From Liolophura sinensis (lineage: Eukaryota; Mollusca; Polyplacophora; Chitonida; Chitonidae), in the NCBI RefSeq assembly GCF_032854445.1, contig NC_088300.1:68916984-68980983 (forward strand): a stretch of 64,000 nucleotides of DNA, in the 5' to 3' direction. The translations under genes were made by a program, and so were the position numbers. Every line of letters starts with the position of its first letter. Position 1 is the first letter of the stretch. Of the stretch, positions 31,890 through 43,610 are shown piece after piece. The notes under the pieces were generated by a model. That model did no database searches. It saw only the letters and a list, made by a program, of their open reading frames with translations, and was not told the origin of the DNA.

Positions 31890-34640
31890 TTGAGGTAAGG
31901 TACATACCCCTGAATATAAGATAGTAATACTGCTTAGAAAATACACACTTGATATTCTTACTTGATCTACTATGTCTTCTTCAGATCTGACATGGAGGCA
32001 TGACTATCATGACAAAAATAATACGTATGATTGTGTTTATCATAACCAGCTTACTGCAGGAGGTAAAGCAGAACGTTACCCGACATGAGGTACCACAGCT
32101 TCTTATTTTTTACTTCTGGGTATTTCAACGTCTCATATGACGACATACACGTGTCTAGATCAGGGCAGGGCAACAGAGGATGTTTCACCTTTCGATATGC
32201 ACGTGCCATTGTTACATGTGCGACGTCTGCGCTCAATGGCATATTGAGGGAAGGTAGATGGAAATGTGCTCTAAAAGCTCAAAAGAAATAGGCGTATTAA
32301 CCATATCGGAATTCGGAAAACGCTATACCTATAGTTCGCGCTACCATTTATCTCCAATCAAAGGCGCGAAGTATAACTTACCATGTTTATCCATATCAGG
32401 TGTCTCGTGAGTAGTAATGGCATCAGACATCTGCAGCTGTGTTTATGTCTCAGTTCTATTTAGCAAGACGTATGCAAGCTAAATTAAAGCTGGTTGATTT
32501 TAACCAGGTAAAAGCTAGAATCACTAATCCAAAAATTCTCATGTCATAATTCCATAATAAATTACTCTTTATCCATCCCAAAGACAACAAACAGTAGGAA
32601 TAACATTTCGACGATTTATTTGGCATAAAGTTTGCTCCATAAACACCCGTCATCCAGTTATGGTTATAGCTGGGTGTATATACAGTACATTTAATGTATA
32701 GCCAATACAAGAGGGTGTTATATGTTTGTAGCACAGTCTACATTTGTCAGTTAATACATTATGAGACAGACAAGGTCTCTGGTGGAGCATGGGGCTCTGT
32801 TGAGCTGACATGAAAGCAAAATTCTTAGGGGCTCTCAGATGAAGCAGACAAACACGAGCTGAAGGTGGAGACAAAATGACAAATAAACATTAAATAAAGT
32901 GAAGTTCGATATTGTCTTTACTTAATGCCATATAATGTATAAATCATACTTCTGTATGTGGGAAGTAATGCTATATATTATAGCTCTGTGGTGTTATGGG
33001 AGAAATTGGAATACAACTTTAGCACTGTTACCTAGTGGCAAGTTAAGTTCCAGCTGAATCAACCTCGTGGCCAACAAATCTACTTGTATTCAGCTTTCTG
33101 TTGACTGGTAGAATTTGGCGGTAAACCGTTGACACGCACTGTGACGTGGCCAGTGCGTGTGAGGAGGCCGTGCACTTTGGATTGTACAAACTGCACCCAA
33201 TCAGCCGATTGAGTTTCTGTCAAAATAAACATATAAATATATCGAGAATTTGGCAAGCAACCAATATTAAATCGTAGAATATTAGGTATGCCGAGCAAGT
33301 AATCATAGGTAGATCTGAGAATTTCCAGAGAACATGCACAGGTGTTACAAAATATAGAATGGAAAATAAAACACGGTAATTTGGTGAAGAGCACGCGAAT
33401 GGTGATGCGGGTAAAATGGATGCTGATTGGTTTTCATCCATTTTTGTATGGAACAGGAAGCGACGTTTTTAAAAAAAACAGTTTGCTCACATGATACCTG
33501 GCATAGGCCTATCAATGCACTTTCCTGACATCGCAAACAGTTTAACCGGAAGTTTGAAGATTTTATTAGAAAAGAGCCAAAAAAATAAATTTTTAACAGG
33601 TGTATTACTATAGTCTACTACAGTTACTATATTCAGCTGTCCTTAAAATCAATCTTACTCGATGCCAAAATTGCCTTTTTTCACTGACACGTAACAGCAC
33701 AAGTTCTATGCCCTTGTATAAATTGAAAAATCATATTCTTGCAAAGAAAATGAAGTTATAACACCTTTTTAAATTAATAATGTTAACCTTCACAACGGCC
33801 AGAACTCCCTGCCTGGGGTGAGGTCATAATTATTCAAAAACCATCGGCATGCTGAATATTGGGCGGAGTTCAACACGTTTTGACGGTTGCCTAATGTGCT
33901 GTTTACTCTATTGTAAACCCTGTTTCCCACACTGCCATGGTTGAAATTGTTTACACTTTTGGGATTAATATAACCTTAATGGATGAAGTTTATTTAATCT
34001 CTTGTATTATACTGTCTATATAGTCTCTTATTAAAAACAATGTAGTTTACTCGCAGTGACATTCTTGATGGCCGTGTAACTGTGTGTTGTTTGTTCTCAC
34101 CGCTTGTTGTTGCAGCTATACGTTGTGAAACAAATTACTCTCTACGCTCTTTGTCCAGCACGTAATTTGATTTTGAATAGTTATGACGTAACAGGAGACA
34201 ATCATAAATTAAAGTATTCCGACAGCATTTTCTTCGAAATTAATTGGACGTCCTATACATCATTGTGCAGAGCTTGTGGTGTTACGTGTCATTAGTGAAA
34301 GGTCATTTTGGTCACGAATGATTCATTTTACGATTAGCTGAACATAGGCGGCTTGTTGAAGGAAACAAGTTCAGACTGGAGTAACCGGCCTGCGTCGTAA
34401 GCACTACATCGTCTGCTTCCTGACACCTCAGTGACTCTGTTGCCTTTGCTAATCCGATGACTGACCCCGCTACTTCCGCCATTGTTAATAAACACTTTCT
34501 CTCAGCATGGAACAGTGCCATAGCCACTCGAAGGAACATTTATCAAAAAAAAAACAGATGGAGCGTCGCATCCAGGAACGATGACTGTCAGCATCAAAAT
34601 ATGGCCTTTTTTCAGTTTTTGCTGAACATATTTCACTGCA
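31890..34640. other. Unassigned interval with two weak exon candidates
   Basis: No transposon or array is evident. On the minus strand 33080-33216 follows a good acceptor (TTATTTTGACAG) and reads QSADWVQFVQSKVHGLL to a stop. Also on minus, an ATG at about 34484 in context CAATGGCGGAAGTAGCGG could start a gene (MAEVAGSVIGLAKATESL). They are not joined and no family is recognised. Confidence 0.35.
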
Positions 34641-34642
34641 CA

Positions 34643-34895
34643 GAGGGTGGTCTCTGTTAAATTAAACAGAAAATATGTTGTGATGCTAAAATACATTCTG
34701 GTATTTCAGTATAGACTATTCTACCAAATATAGCACACATATTCTATTAATTCAACACTAAGATTGTACTAGGCTAAGCAGTTCTTCTGTTGAATATGAC
34801 ACAGCACTATGTTATAACAACAAAACACATTTTAGCATCACTTACACAACAGACTTTCTGTTAAAATTGACAGATTACATGTTTTAGTGTACTTC
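34643..34895. mobile_element. Palindromic MITE, copy 2
   Basis: CTCTGTTAAATTAAACAGAA at the left; at the right ACAACAGACTTTCTGTTAAA and CAGATTACATGTTTTAGTG. The left arm is more diverged than in copies 1 and 3. Confidence 0.83.
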
Positions 34896-37840
34896 TTGCT
34901 AAAAACGTGGATAGGTAGGGATGTTATATGTGTACCTGAGTTAAGATACTCATGTGCTTTTCGTTAATGTAGGGCTATATTGTACTCCTTTAATTTTAGC
35001 AGTTTCTAGGTCCCACAGGCTGTTATCAGGTTTTACTTGTCCATACAGTTATCAGGTCATTATCAGGTTTACTCGACCAAAAACCTCATATAATATCTTG
35101 GAAACTCTTAATATGTGGAATGGAAAGAATTTATGTTTGGTTTGAATGGATCCTCAGTCACATAAGTTTTAAAGAAGGAAGATTTGAACAGAGTAAAAGG
35201 AAATTTTTTTATCTTCAAGTACAGACAATGTGTTGTATAAAGATAAACTTGTGTTTTTTTTCCAACAAAAATCTTGTGTCATATTTGAATAACTCTATCT
35301 TGTGTTGAATTTAACAATTAAAAAACACTTAGATACTACACTGAAGACTTACATTTATCATTTTAAGTATCAGAGCTTATCAACATTTGAAAGATGCATA
35401 TATTTGTTTTGCACTTACAAACTTTGAGGTAAAGTTAACTACTAAGACCTAGACCAGATAAATCGCTTAAAAGAAGGACATCGCGAACAATGGGCCACAC
35501 TGTCTCATGTTCAAAAAAAAAATACACACGTCCTGTTTTAAAGAGAGTCAACGGAGATTGAAGTTTTGCCTTAAAACAGTTTTGACTCGCATTGACACGG
35601 TTGTTTAAAGTGTACAGAATTTGTAAACGGTCCCAATAGAGTATATGTCTTCAACATAATATATATTCATTCCGTCAATAGCGTGTTTATGACAGAAAGT
35701 TCCTTAAAGACAACACGCATTTTCTATCGAGGGATCAGCTGACAAAACAAATCGTTCCTAACCATCCACATGTGCCGAGTAGAGCGAACAACTGGAGTTT
35801 TCTCCACCCATACAATTCACCGACAGAGTAGGCCTAAATGAAAACTTTTTAAGTTCAGATTCCACTAAATAAATATCGGCATAAATATATATTCACACTA
35901 GTTGTAACAGCATTTATCCACATGACTGAACCACTGTATAATGAACTCAGTCCTTACACGTGTATATGTCAGCCGGAAATACACATCTGCCTCGATCAAA
36001 ACGTCCCCCGCATTTGTGACCTGGCAACAACATCACATGTAATATTTCGTCTTTAATACAGACTTCATAAGGGAAGTTACTTTTGTGTGTTTTTCTCCTT
36101 TGCCCTTCACTTTTTTTTCATCCCTATTTCACTGAAACTTCAGGCATTCTTTGTTACATTAATAATCACTGAAAACGCACTTTTTTACACGTTGTCACAG
36201 AGATGAGCTGAGCAAATCGTGCTGTAAATGAAGATCCATTATGCCTAAACAGAGTTTGAGAAACTTGCAGTAATCTAAAGCTTGAAACATTTCCTTTGAA
36301 TGTTTAAGCTTATAAATTCCGTGTTTTGACAGACCATGAGCCCAGGGTGGGGACTTTCCTATACTTACATTAAGTCAAGCCCACAGCGTTTAGAGATATG
36401 ATGACGTACATTCGTAAAATATATTACCAATGTCATAGTTTGGCTGACATAACAACAATCCTGCTCCTAGAATGTAATCTAAACTAAACTCTTAACTATA
36501 TGTATCTAATCGACCAAATTTTGCTAGCTGTTTCTGTGTTGTGATAGTTCAGCTTCACCCAGGTTGGAGCGTCCAGTTTTTTGCATCTGAAAGCATTACT
36601 TTTTTAATTACATATGTAACAGTGCTGACAGAAACCATATTTGTGACAACTGTCAATCATTGGTCAACCGCAAACCATCCATTTCAGACTAGTACTAATT
36701 TGCACAAAAATAATAAATCCGGACTCGAACCCGCAATATCCTTGTCAAAGAATTAGTTGACCTCGCTAACTTCCACACTAATTCCAAAATTCCTTCACCA
36801 ATGGTATTTATTTCAATATGGTAAAGGAGAAGTCTTCAAAATTAGAAGGGAAAGTTACCGATTTAAGTCGTGCCACAAACCTATCTTTTTGGAACTATCA
36901 GTACAAGGTTGATACTGAAACTGAAGTTTTTTTACCGAGAGTTGATTGACTGACTATTCCACGATCCCATAACATAATGGCGTTGGTCCTTTCTGCGCAT
37001 GCTTCCGAGTCTGATCTGAGAGGATATGCAGAAAACTAAGTTTGCTTTGCATATTGTCCAAAATATATAGCTCAACCTTTCAGTCTAAAGTTTCATCGAC
37101 TTCCTAAGGCCAAAAAGTCTAGGGAAACTTTGATATCGAGTAGGGGAGTGTCAGCACCGATGTCGGCAGACCCGGCCATGAGGTCAAACCAGTGTCGGGC
37201 TGTGAAAAATGACACTTGTAGCGTGTCACTCAGCAAGGAGAAACAAAGAAATGAGACTGGTTGGCCCGGTGTCAGTATAATGTGACTGAGTGAGAGCCGT
37301 ATACATGGCCAATATCAACAATTCTCAACACGTGCGTCCACCACAGGATGTATAGAACCTATACTGTGTACTGTGACTGTTGTCTACATTAAGCTGTCTA
37401 AATTCACATCTAGTTCACAACAGAGTCGATCTGTACATAGACCCTAACTATAAGTCTACATTGTAGTGTTTTGCCCGCTGACTGCGTTTAATAACCCTTT
37501 GAGGCCCTTTGGTATTAATTGTTAGATGCCCATTTGTTTTTAGCTAATTTAACATTAAACATAGGTACTGAGTGTCAGTAATTTTAACAAACATTACTGA
37601 TATATCAAAGAAATATGGTCAGTACGTACTCAAGCAAATCGTGTGACAGCCGTGTGCGGGGATAGATGTGAGGAGTGTGGGCTGGCGGGATTACATGAAG
37701 TGGTACTTATTAACAGGTTACCACTGTTATGCTGTGTGGTCCAGTGTCTGGAACATATTTTTGTCTAATAAAACTCTTAATTGACGGGGCGCGGTAGGCT
37801 ATATTCCACCAAGTAATCAGTCAAAACACTACCCAACAAA
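34896..37840. other. Mostly unassigned; tRNA-like and THAP-like traces
   Basis: Minus-strand 36715-36780 carries GGGTTCGAGTCCGG (B-box) and TTAGCGAGGTCAACTAA, a possible tRNA-derived SINE head or tRNA relic. Plus-strand about 37030-37120 reads CPKYIAQPFSLKFHRLPKA, reminiscent of a THAP zinc finger first exon, with no follow-on exon seen. Nothing else recognised. Confidence 0.35.
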
Positions 37841-37844
37841 CCAT

Positions 37845-37990
37845 TATACTGATATGGGTCAACCAGTCGTTCATGCTGAACGCCAAGGGAGAACTCTACA
37901 ACTTCCTCTTTTAAGGTCAGGTGTGACTCGACCCAGGATTGACCCTGGATCTACCGCTCCCGAAGTGGACGCTCTAACAACTGTGCTATC
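37845..37990 (-). mobile_element. SINE (type B), tRNA-head portion
   Basis: ACTGATATGGGTCAACCAGT, CTGAACGCCAAGGGAG, and a tRNA-like head on the minus strand: TAGCACAGTTGTTAGAGCG (A-box) and GGGTCAATCCTGG (B-box). Fused directly to the next type A SINE. Confidence 0.8.
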
Positions 37991-38205
37991 GGGGCCTACA
38001 CCGTTATACGACGGCGGCCAGCGGTATGGTGGGAGGAACCCGGACAGAGCCCGGGGGAACCCACTACCATCTGCAGGTTGCTGGCAGTTCTCCCCACTTA
38101 AGACCAGAGAGGGAGCCAGCATGAGCTGGACTTGAACTGGCATCGGCCGCATTGGTGGGTCATTACGCTGCGCTTGCGCCCTAACCAACTGCGCCATGGA
38201 GGCCC
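37991..38205 (-). mobile_element. SINE (type A), lacking its tail
   Basis: ATACGACGGCGGCCAGCGG to GCTGCGCTTGCGCCCTAACC and CCATGGAGGCC; head and body complete, poly(TTTA) tail replaced by the type B SINE. Confidence 0.85.
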
Positions 38206-38793
38206 CCACTTCAGTTTTAGAGATTATTTACTTAATGGCTTGTATTAAATCTGACTGAAGTAGGCCCGGGTCATGTGTTAATGAAAAGACCTTGAAAAAA
38301 AACTGAGCCTCTTGTCCTTTAAATGACACACGAAATGACGCACGAACTCAGTAATGCATTAATTCGCTATATATTTATTTATTTATTTATTTGATTGGTG
38401 TTTTTCGCCGTACTCAAGAATATTTCACTTATACGACGGCGGCCAGCATTATGGTGGGTGGAAACCGGGCACAGCCCGGGGGAAACCCACGACCATCCGC
38501 AGGCTGCTGGAAGAACTTCCTACTTAAGACCGGAGAGGAAGCCAGCATGAGCTGGACTCACAGCGAACGCATTGGTGAGAGGCTCGTGGGTCATTACGCT
38601 GCGCTAGCGCGCTAACCAACTGAGCCACATTAGCCCCCACTTCTGTTTTTGAAATTATTTACTTAATTGCTTGTATTAAATCTGATTGAAGTTCATATGT
38701 TAATGAAAATACCTTGAAAAAAAACTGAACCTCTTGTCCTTTAAATTACACACGAATTGACCCACGAAATGATGCATTAATTCGCTATATACA
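38004..38793. repeat. Tandem duplication of SINE plus flank, about 420 bp
   Basis: After each SINE head the same non-SINE flank follows (ATTATTTACTTAATGGCTTG versus ATTATTTACTTAATTGCTTG, CTTGAAAAAAAACTGA, GCATTAATTCGCTATAT). Offsets are 418-425 bp. The flank is not part of the SINE elsewhere, so the locus was duplicated. Confidence 0.85.
38380..38635 (-). mobile_element. SINE (type A), full length
   Basis: One of the best copies. Tail (TTTA)n, GATTGGTGTTTTTCGCCGTA, body, and head on the minus strand with TGGCTCAGTTGGTTAGCGCG as A-box; the B-box area GGTTCAAGTCC is partly lost here. A tRNA-derived Pol III promoter is therefore evident. Confidence 0.9.
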
Positions 38794-39002
38794 TATCACT
38801 CGAAAAACAATCCCTATAAATTTATACAACAACTCAACGAGCGTATAATTTGCATATACCCCTAGAGGGTAGAGAATTTTTTTCATCTAAGTGATTATTA
38901 TGTTTCAGAGTGCATTGGAGCGTACAGTTGATCGCTAGTTTATTACGATGAAATGTAATATCACTACATAAAGAAAACACTATGTAATGTGTTGTATTAT
39001 CC

Positions 39003-39262
39003 TTACATGGGGCCTCCGTGGCCTAGTGGTCAGCGTGCTAGTGCAACATAATCAACGAGTAGCCCATCACCAATGTAGTCGCTGTGAGTTCAAGTGCAGC
39101 TTATGTTGTCCTCTCTGGTCGTACATGGAAAAGTCTGCAAGCAACATGTGGATGGTCGTGGGTTTCCCCTGACCTTTGGCTGGTTCTCTCGCACCGGTTG
39201 GGAAGAGTGAAATACTCTTGAGTACGACGAAGAAGGCCAATCAGATAAATAAATAAATTTTA
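39003..39262 (+). mobile_element. SINE (type A), full length
   Basis: Head GGGGCCTCCGTGGCCTAGTG and TCAGCGTGCTAGTGC, B-box GAGTTCAAGTGCAGC, body GGATGGTCGTGGGTTTCCCC, tail CCAATCAGATAAATAAATAAAT. Best plus-strand example of the head. Confidence 0.88.
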
Positions 39263-39849
39263 TCACCTACAGTGACTGAGGTTAAACTGGTCACGGTAGC
39301 AAATCAGAAACTGATCCCAACGTAGGTACTATCATATGACTAACCGTGGATCATTAGTAAAACATCAGGTGTCATGCAAACCTCCACTGAATTGACATAT
39401 AACCCAGTGTTGTGCTGGAAAGACTGGCCACCTCTTTGTTCTGGAGCAGGATGGTTTTCAAAAAAAAAACCACTATATATTAAGTCGACATATGCAGAAC
39501 GGGATAACGTAGGTGACGAGTGAATAGAAAATAACAATAAATTATGTTTAGCAAATGAAAAACGGATTCGATGAATCAAAATCATTAATGTTTGCTTTGG
39601 TTTATAATTTCGAAATCCATGTAAGCTTTATACTTCAAGCGTTTTAGAACAGAAAGAAAGTTTACCAGTCTAAGATCGTAGAAAGAGGAATTCTTATGCC
39701 AATCACCAACAATCACAAGGCCAATTCACCAAAGAACATACAAGATAAACCATCAAAGAACGAAGAAAGTATATAAGAAAATGTGCTTGATCTTCTATGT
39801 ACGCACAAACTGAATCAGTATCCAAACTGTGTACCATACTAATATGTAC

Positions 39850-39950
39850 ATGCAATGCGATCGCTGTGAGTTCAAGTCCAGCTCGTGTGTCCTTTTAAGT
39901 GAAACATTCTTGGGTACGGCGTAAAACACCCATCAAATAAAGAAATAAAT
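39850..39950 (+). mobile_element. SINE (type A) with body deleted
   Basis: B-box GAGTTCAAGTCCAGCTCG is joined almost directly to AAGTGAAACATTCTTGGGTA and the tail. The whole middle of the element is missing. Confidence 0.78.
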
Positions 39951-40434
39951 AATACGTACATGTATCCCCGTATAAGTTTGATGAAACCTGTTTATATATA
40001 TTTGACCCCTGGAGATATATCCCCTATCGCTGAGTTAAGTGCAGAAGCTTAGACGCCACTAACACCGTGGCTTAAGCATGATTTCCTAAAAACTAACTCT
40101 TATATCAGTTGGCCATGTTCCCAGCTTAGCTTCCACACCGCTCTGAATCGTTACACTCACTAACCGAGACGCAGCTCTTCCCAAAATTAAGATCATCTCC
40201 TTTTTTCACAATAGTTTATTAAACTTCCTTTCTGTACATTACTAACACACAACTTAAAGTTGAAACGAATTCAATGTCAGTGAATGGAAGAGTACAGAAG
40301 AATAGGATCTGGTTGGGTAATTGTGAACTTCAGATTGACTTTTAAACAGCTGTTGAAATTTGTGAGGAAGAAAGGGTGATTGGTGAGTGAATTTATGGGC
40401 GAGTAGCAAGGATGAGTATCTCATGAATTCCAGC

Positions 40435-40837
40435 GTGACGGAATCACATTTGCAAAGGTGTCGCGGTTCTTTGATATGCGCTACAACGTTACCGCACACT
40501 GATCAGAACAGAAACTTACTGTTTTTAACAACGACAGTGAAATTCCCAACATTTTATTGAGAAACCAGTGTCATATACCGGATTTTTTTTATAGGCCGGA
40601 GTTCTGAAATCTCCGTGACGGAATCACATGACTTGGAAGTGCATTCTGTACCACTAGTACATTTCACCCAAAATGTGCGAGCTGTGACCAGGAATCATGC
40701 AAACAAAGTATTATTTGCAGGCGCCAATGAACTGCCGAGGTATTAGAAGCTTTTTTGTATAGAAAACAGACCAAACAAGAAAAAAAAACTGAGTATACCG
40801 CTGTGACGGAATCACAAAATTATCGTGACGGAATCAC
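40435..40837. promoter_or_regulatory. Four copies of GTGACGGAATCAC beyond the stop of the 40892 gene
   Basis: Exact 13-mers at 40435-40447, 40615-40627, 40803-40815 and 40825-40837, all plus strand (so GTGATTCCGTCAC in the sense of the gene). The arms GTGA and TCAC are perfect inverted repeats around a 5-base centre. In RNA this is a 4-bp hairpin; in DNA it is the form of a dimeric protein site. What binds it is unknown. Confidence 0.85.
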
Positions 40838-40891
40838 GAGTACGATTTTATCATAACTATGGGAATAAAATTAGTTTGGACAATATCGCGA

Positions 40892-41528
40892 TTAGCTAAG
40901 TAACACAAATTGTGGTCGAAGAGAAGCAAATGACGATTTCCCCACTTCACATTCAGGATGGTCGGCTTTGAATAGTTGGAATGCTTCTGAGATCGTCATA
41001 CTCATATGTCGCTTTTGCTGCTTCACTTTGAATCCGTTGTCGTCTCTGACAATGATGACGTCAGCTTTACCTGGGGTCATTCTCGAAATGGAATCGCTTT
41101 GATAATATTCTGATACAGTAGCTTTAGTTCTGACATCTATTCCCGTGCTTCGAGGTGTTGTAAACTTCACTGATAAATACCGTGAAGCCAGGCCTTTAAT
41201 CACTGCCAGTCGTTTATGTGGACTGATGGGGAGTGACCTTTCGACTTTACGTTTTGCCTTGCCAAACGTTTGGGGACAGCTGTAAGGTGTGCCTGAACCT
41301 GACGGTGTCTCTGTACTAGTCACAGTGGTGTCCATATTCCTTTCCCTCCATGCTCGGGTATTCAGCATTGTTCTATTTCGCAGAGTTTCCAACTCAGCAG
41401 TTGTCATCCGTGCCCTCCGCGCCTGCTTCCGTAGCCTGTCATTCTCTTGGTACAATTCCAATGCTTCAGCATCACTTTTCAATCGGTTCCTTCTATCCCT
41501 CTGTCGTTCTGCGGCTGATTTAGGCATG
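40892..41528 (-). CDS. Small protein with basic N-terminus, family of unknown function
   Basis: From the ATG at 41527 the frame is 211 codons: MPKSAAERQRDRRNRLKSD, then a strongly basic, probably helical or coiled region rich in Arg, then KRKVERSLPISPHKR, RMTPGKADVIIV, VKQQKRHMSMTISEAFQL and the end FASLRPQFVLLS. I recall similar uncharacterised proteins in molluscs and cnidarians that share KSAAERQR at the start and MTxxEAYxLFK...LRPxxVLLS later; there the protein continues with a Cys-rich part. Here it stops at that point, so it may be truncated. GCAG just before the ATG is a splice acceptor, and CAAG|GTAAGAG at 42092/42091 is a matching donor. A nucleic-acid-binding role is inferred from the charge only. 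It may be host-derived or from a transposon. Confidence 0.6.
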
Positions 41529-41731
41529 CTGCAATATAACAAGATTGAGCTTTGAACAGATACATAATTGTTGTTATAGTTTGTTTGTATTAATCAAACA
41601 GGCCTATTTTTTAACCTCAGATTTGTTCAATGTGTACTTTTGTCATCATATATGCTAAACGGAGCTTTTTAAAATTGCACAACAATACCGTATTTATATT
41701 CTAATTAAGTCCTTCGCATTGTAAAGCGAAA

Positions 41732-41939
41732 GTGACGGAATCACTACCAATATGTGATTTTTCACGGTTTTCGTGATTCCGTCACGGTTATGTGGGATTT
41801 GTATTTGTCGTTAAACTCTCGATTTTTCATGTAAAAGACCCTTAACACCGACTTGCCTTTGTATTTTAATCCTCCCTTTAGTAAGACTACTGCATGAACT
41901 GCAATATTTAAAAAGTAGCACTTTTCGTGACGGAATCAC
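41732..41939. promoter_or_regulatory. Three more copies of the 13-mer in the 5' intron
   Basis: Exact copies at 41732-41744 (+), 41773-41785 (minus) and 41927-41939 (+). All fall inside the inferred intron 41529-42091. No copy lies in the coding frame, and I found none elsewhere in the window. Confidence 0.85.
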
Positions 41940-42091
41940 CAAAATCGTACGAATAAACAAGGATATTCACGTAAACTTTTGGCTAACTAAGTTGCTTTTT
42001 GAACGAATGTTTGACAAAATAACTGGCTGTGTTTTATAAAGTGTGAATTTATCTACAAAATGAGCCATAAATTAGGGCTGAAAACTCTTAC

Positions 42092-42180
42092 CTTGCTGAA
42101 GATGGGTCCAGATTAGCGACTGTAAAATCTCACCATGCGTACGCCGGCCTCGTGACAAAGGCCTACAATTTCCGGTTGAA
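42092..42180 (-). other. Likely 5' UTR exon of the 40892 gene
   Basis: Minus-strand sequence ending CTTCAGCAAG|GTAAGAG is a strong donor. It pairs with the acceptor TATATTGCAG at 41529 to make a 563-bp intron (41529-42091). The region above it is locally CpG-rich (GGCCGGCGTACGC), as expected near a promoter. It contains a short frame MVRFYSR that would act as an upstream ORF. The upstream limit is not known. Confidence 0.45.
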
Positions 42181-42332
42181 GTTTTTCAGCACGCGAAAGA
42201 CAAATACCTCATGCATATTCAAAAGCTACAGTCAATTTCAGGGCTTTAGGTAGTGCTCTGTTTGGATTTACTACAAGAGTTCCAAAAATGTTATTTTGAA
42301 ATTTGGCTTCAGTGGCTCATTTTACGTGGAAT

Positions 42333-42860
42333 TCATGATCTGTGTATTTGTGCAAGTGGGAGGATTTTGAGGTTCTTAAATATTGAAGCCGCATGATCCA
42401 GTCTTTGTGAGAAAGTGATGAGGCGGATGATGCGTTTCTGAAGAATTACTAAGGGATGGAGACGACTCATGTATGTGTTACCCCATAAAACATTTGCAAA
42501 CGAAAGATAAGGGAATATTAGAGAGTAGTACAAAATAAGCAGTGTTTTTTGGTGACATTTCGAATGTGTCTGATGATGCCAAAATTTCTGGATACCTTCT
42601 TGCTAATAAAGTTAATGTGAGATGTCCAAGACAGCCTTGACTTAAAATAAACTCCCAAGAACTTGTGTTCTTGAAGGCTGGCTATTTCAATACCATGCAA
42701 ATATAGCAGTGGCGGGAATGCCTTATTTTTGGATACATTTATGTTCATGCATTTTGTTTTACTAATATTAAGGGACAAGCGGCTAGCTGTCAGCCAACTG
42801 GAAATTTTATGCAACTCTACAGATATGAAACATGTAACATGAAAACAGTGCAAAAAGAAC
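42333..42860 (-). pseudogene. Non-LTR retrotransposon RT, C-terminal remnant
   Basis: ELHKISSWLTASRLSLNISK, TKCMNI, EHKFLGVYFKSRLSW, then in a second frame YYSLIFPYLSFANVLWGNTY, LQKRIIRLITF and KNLKILPLAQIH. This is the palm-end and thumb region typical of CR1/Jockey-like elements. The catalytic YADD is upstream and missing, and there is a frameshift near 42525. It ends about 240 bp from the 5' exon of the neighbouring gene. Confidence 0.85.
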
Positions 42861-43563
42861 ACGCATGCCTTGGAGACTCCATAGTCCACTAACTCAATCG
42901 TGGTTTGTGGAGGCATACAGTATTGAAGACTACAGCATGGAGAGTCAAACAAAGCAGCGGCGGCAATTTAACACATGTGGTGGGCAAATGTTAACTCGTA
43001 ACATTAGGTGATATCCGGTCTCTTCTTGTCACTTTAACGAGGACAGGATTTATTGTGTAACTATTCATGTAACTTCGTACGTAACATACGCCCCAGTTAC
43101 AACATGTAGGTCTAGGGGGAAATACGGTGTTGTAAAACAGGGCTCTAAATATTTTGGATGAGACATATTTTATTTACCCTTTGTAAAATTTAAGGCACTT
43201 AACAGAGACAGGGTCTGATGAAATATCCTACAAAAAAACTTGTGTTTTCATTTGTACTAACAACTTTAATTAAACACAACACACAGAATCTGACAAATGC
43301 TTCAAGGCGAAATGTGCACACGTCCTTTGCAGGGCTCCTCGTATATTGGTATCCAAATATACCGGTATAAGGAAAATAACAATGTCAAAATTAAAGGCAA
43401 AGAAAATACTAAACTAAAGTATTTATCAGACGAAAGATCTTTAAACACTGACCAGCAAAATAGTTTGCTTTATTTTTTTAGAATTTGTCTAACCTACTAA
43501 ACTGCACTTTGGTGAGAATATTACGTCAAATACATTTACAAACAAAGGTCGCTCCCTAACCTT

Positions 43564-43610
43564 CGTTTTATTTATTTATTTGTTTATATGATTGGTGTTT
43601 TACGCCGTAC
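43564..43610 (-). mobile_element. 47-bp SINE (type A) tail-only insertion
   Basis: CG(TTTTA)TTTATTT...ATGATTGGTGTTTTACGCCGTAC, flanked by the exact 10-bp duplication CCCTAACCTT (43554-43563 and 43611-43620). It is a complete retroinsertion consisting only of the SINE 3' end. Confidence 0.85.

Noticed and set aside
37854-38209. Frames of 93 and 112 codons in a SINE cluster
   Set aside because: They lie wholly inside tRNA-derived SINE sequence.
38391-38640. A functional tRNA gene
   Set aside because: A-box and B-box-like sequence is present, but it continues into the SINE body and tail; no cloverleaf with anticodon arm and acceptor stem was found.
40400-42200. A defined transposon with terminal inverted repeats around the 13-mer cluster
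   Set aside because: I compared the sequence outside the outermost motif copies on both sides and saw no inverted repeat or target duplication, so element ends are not called.
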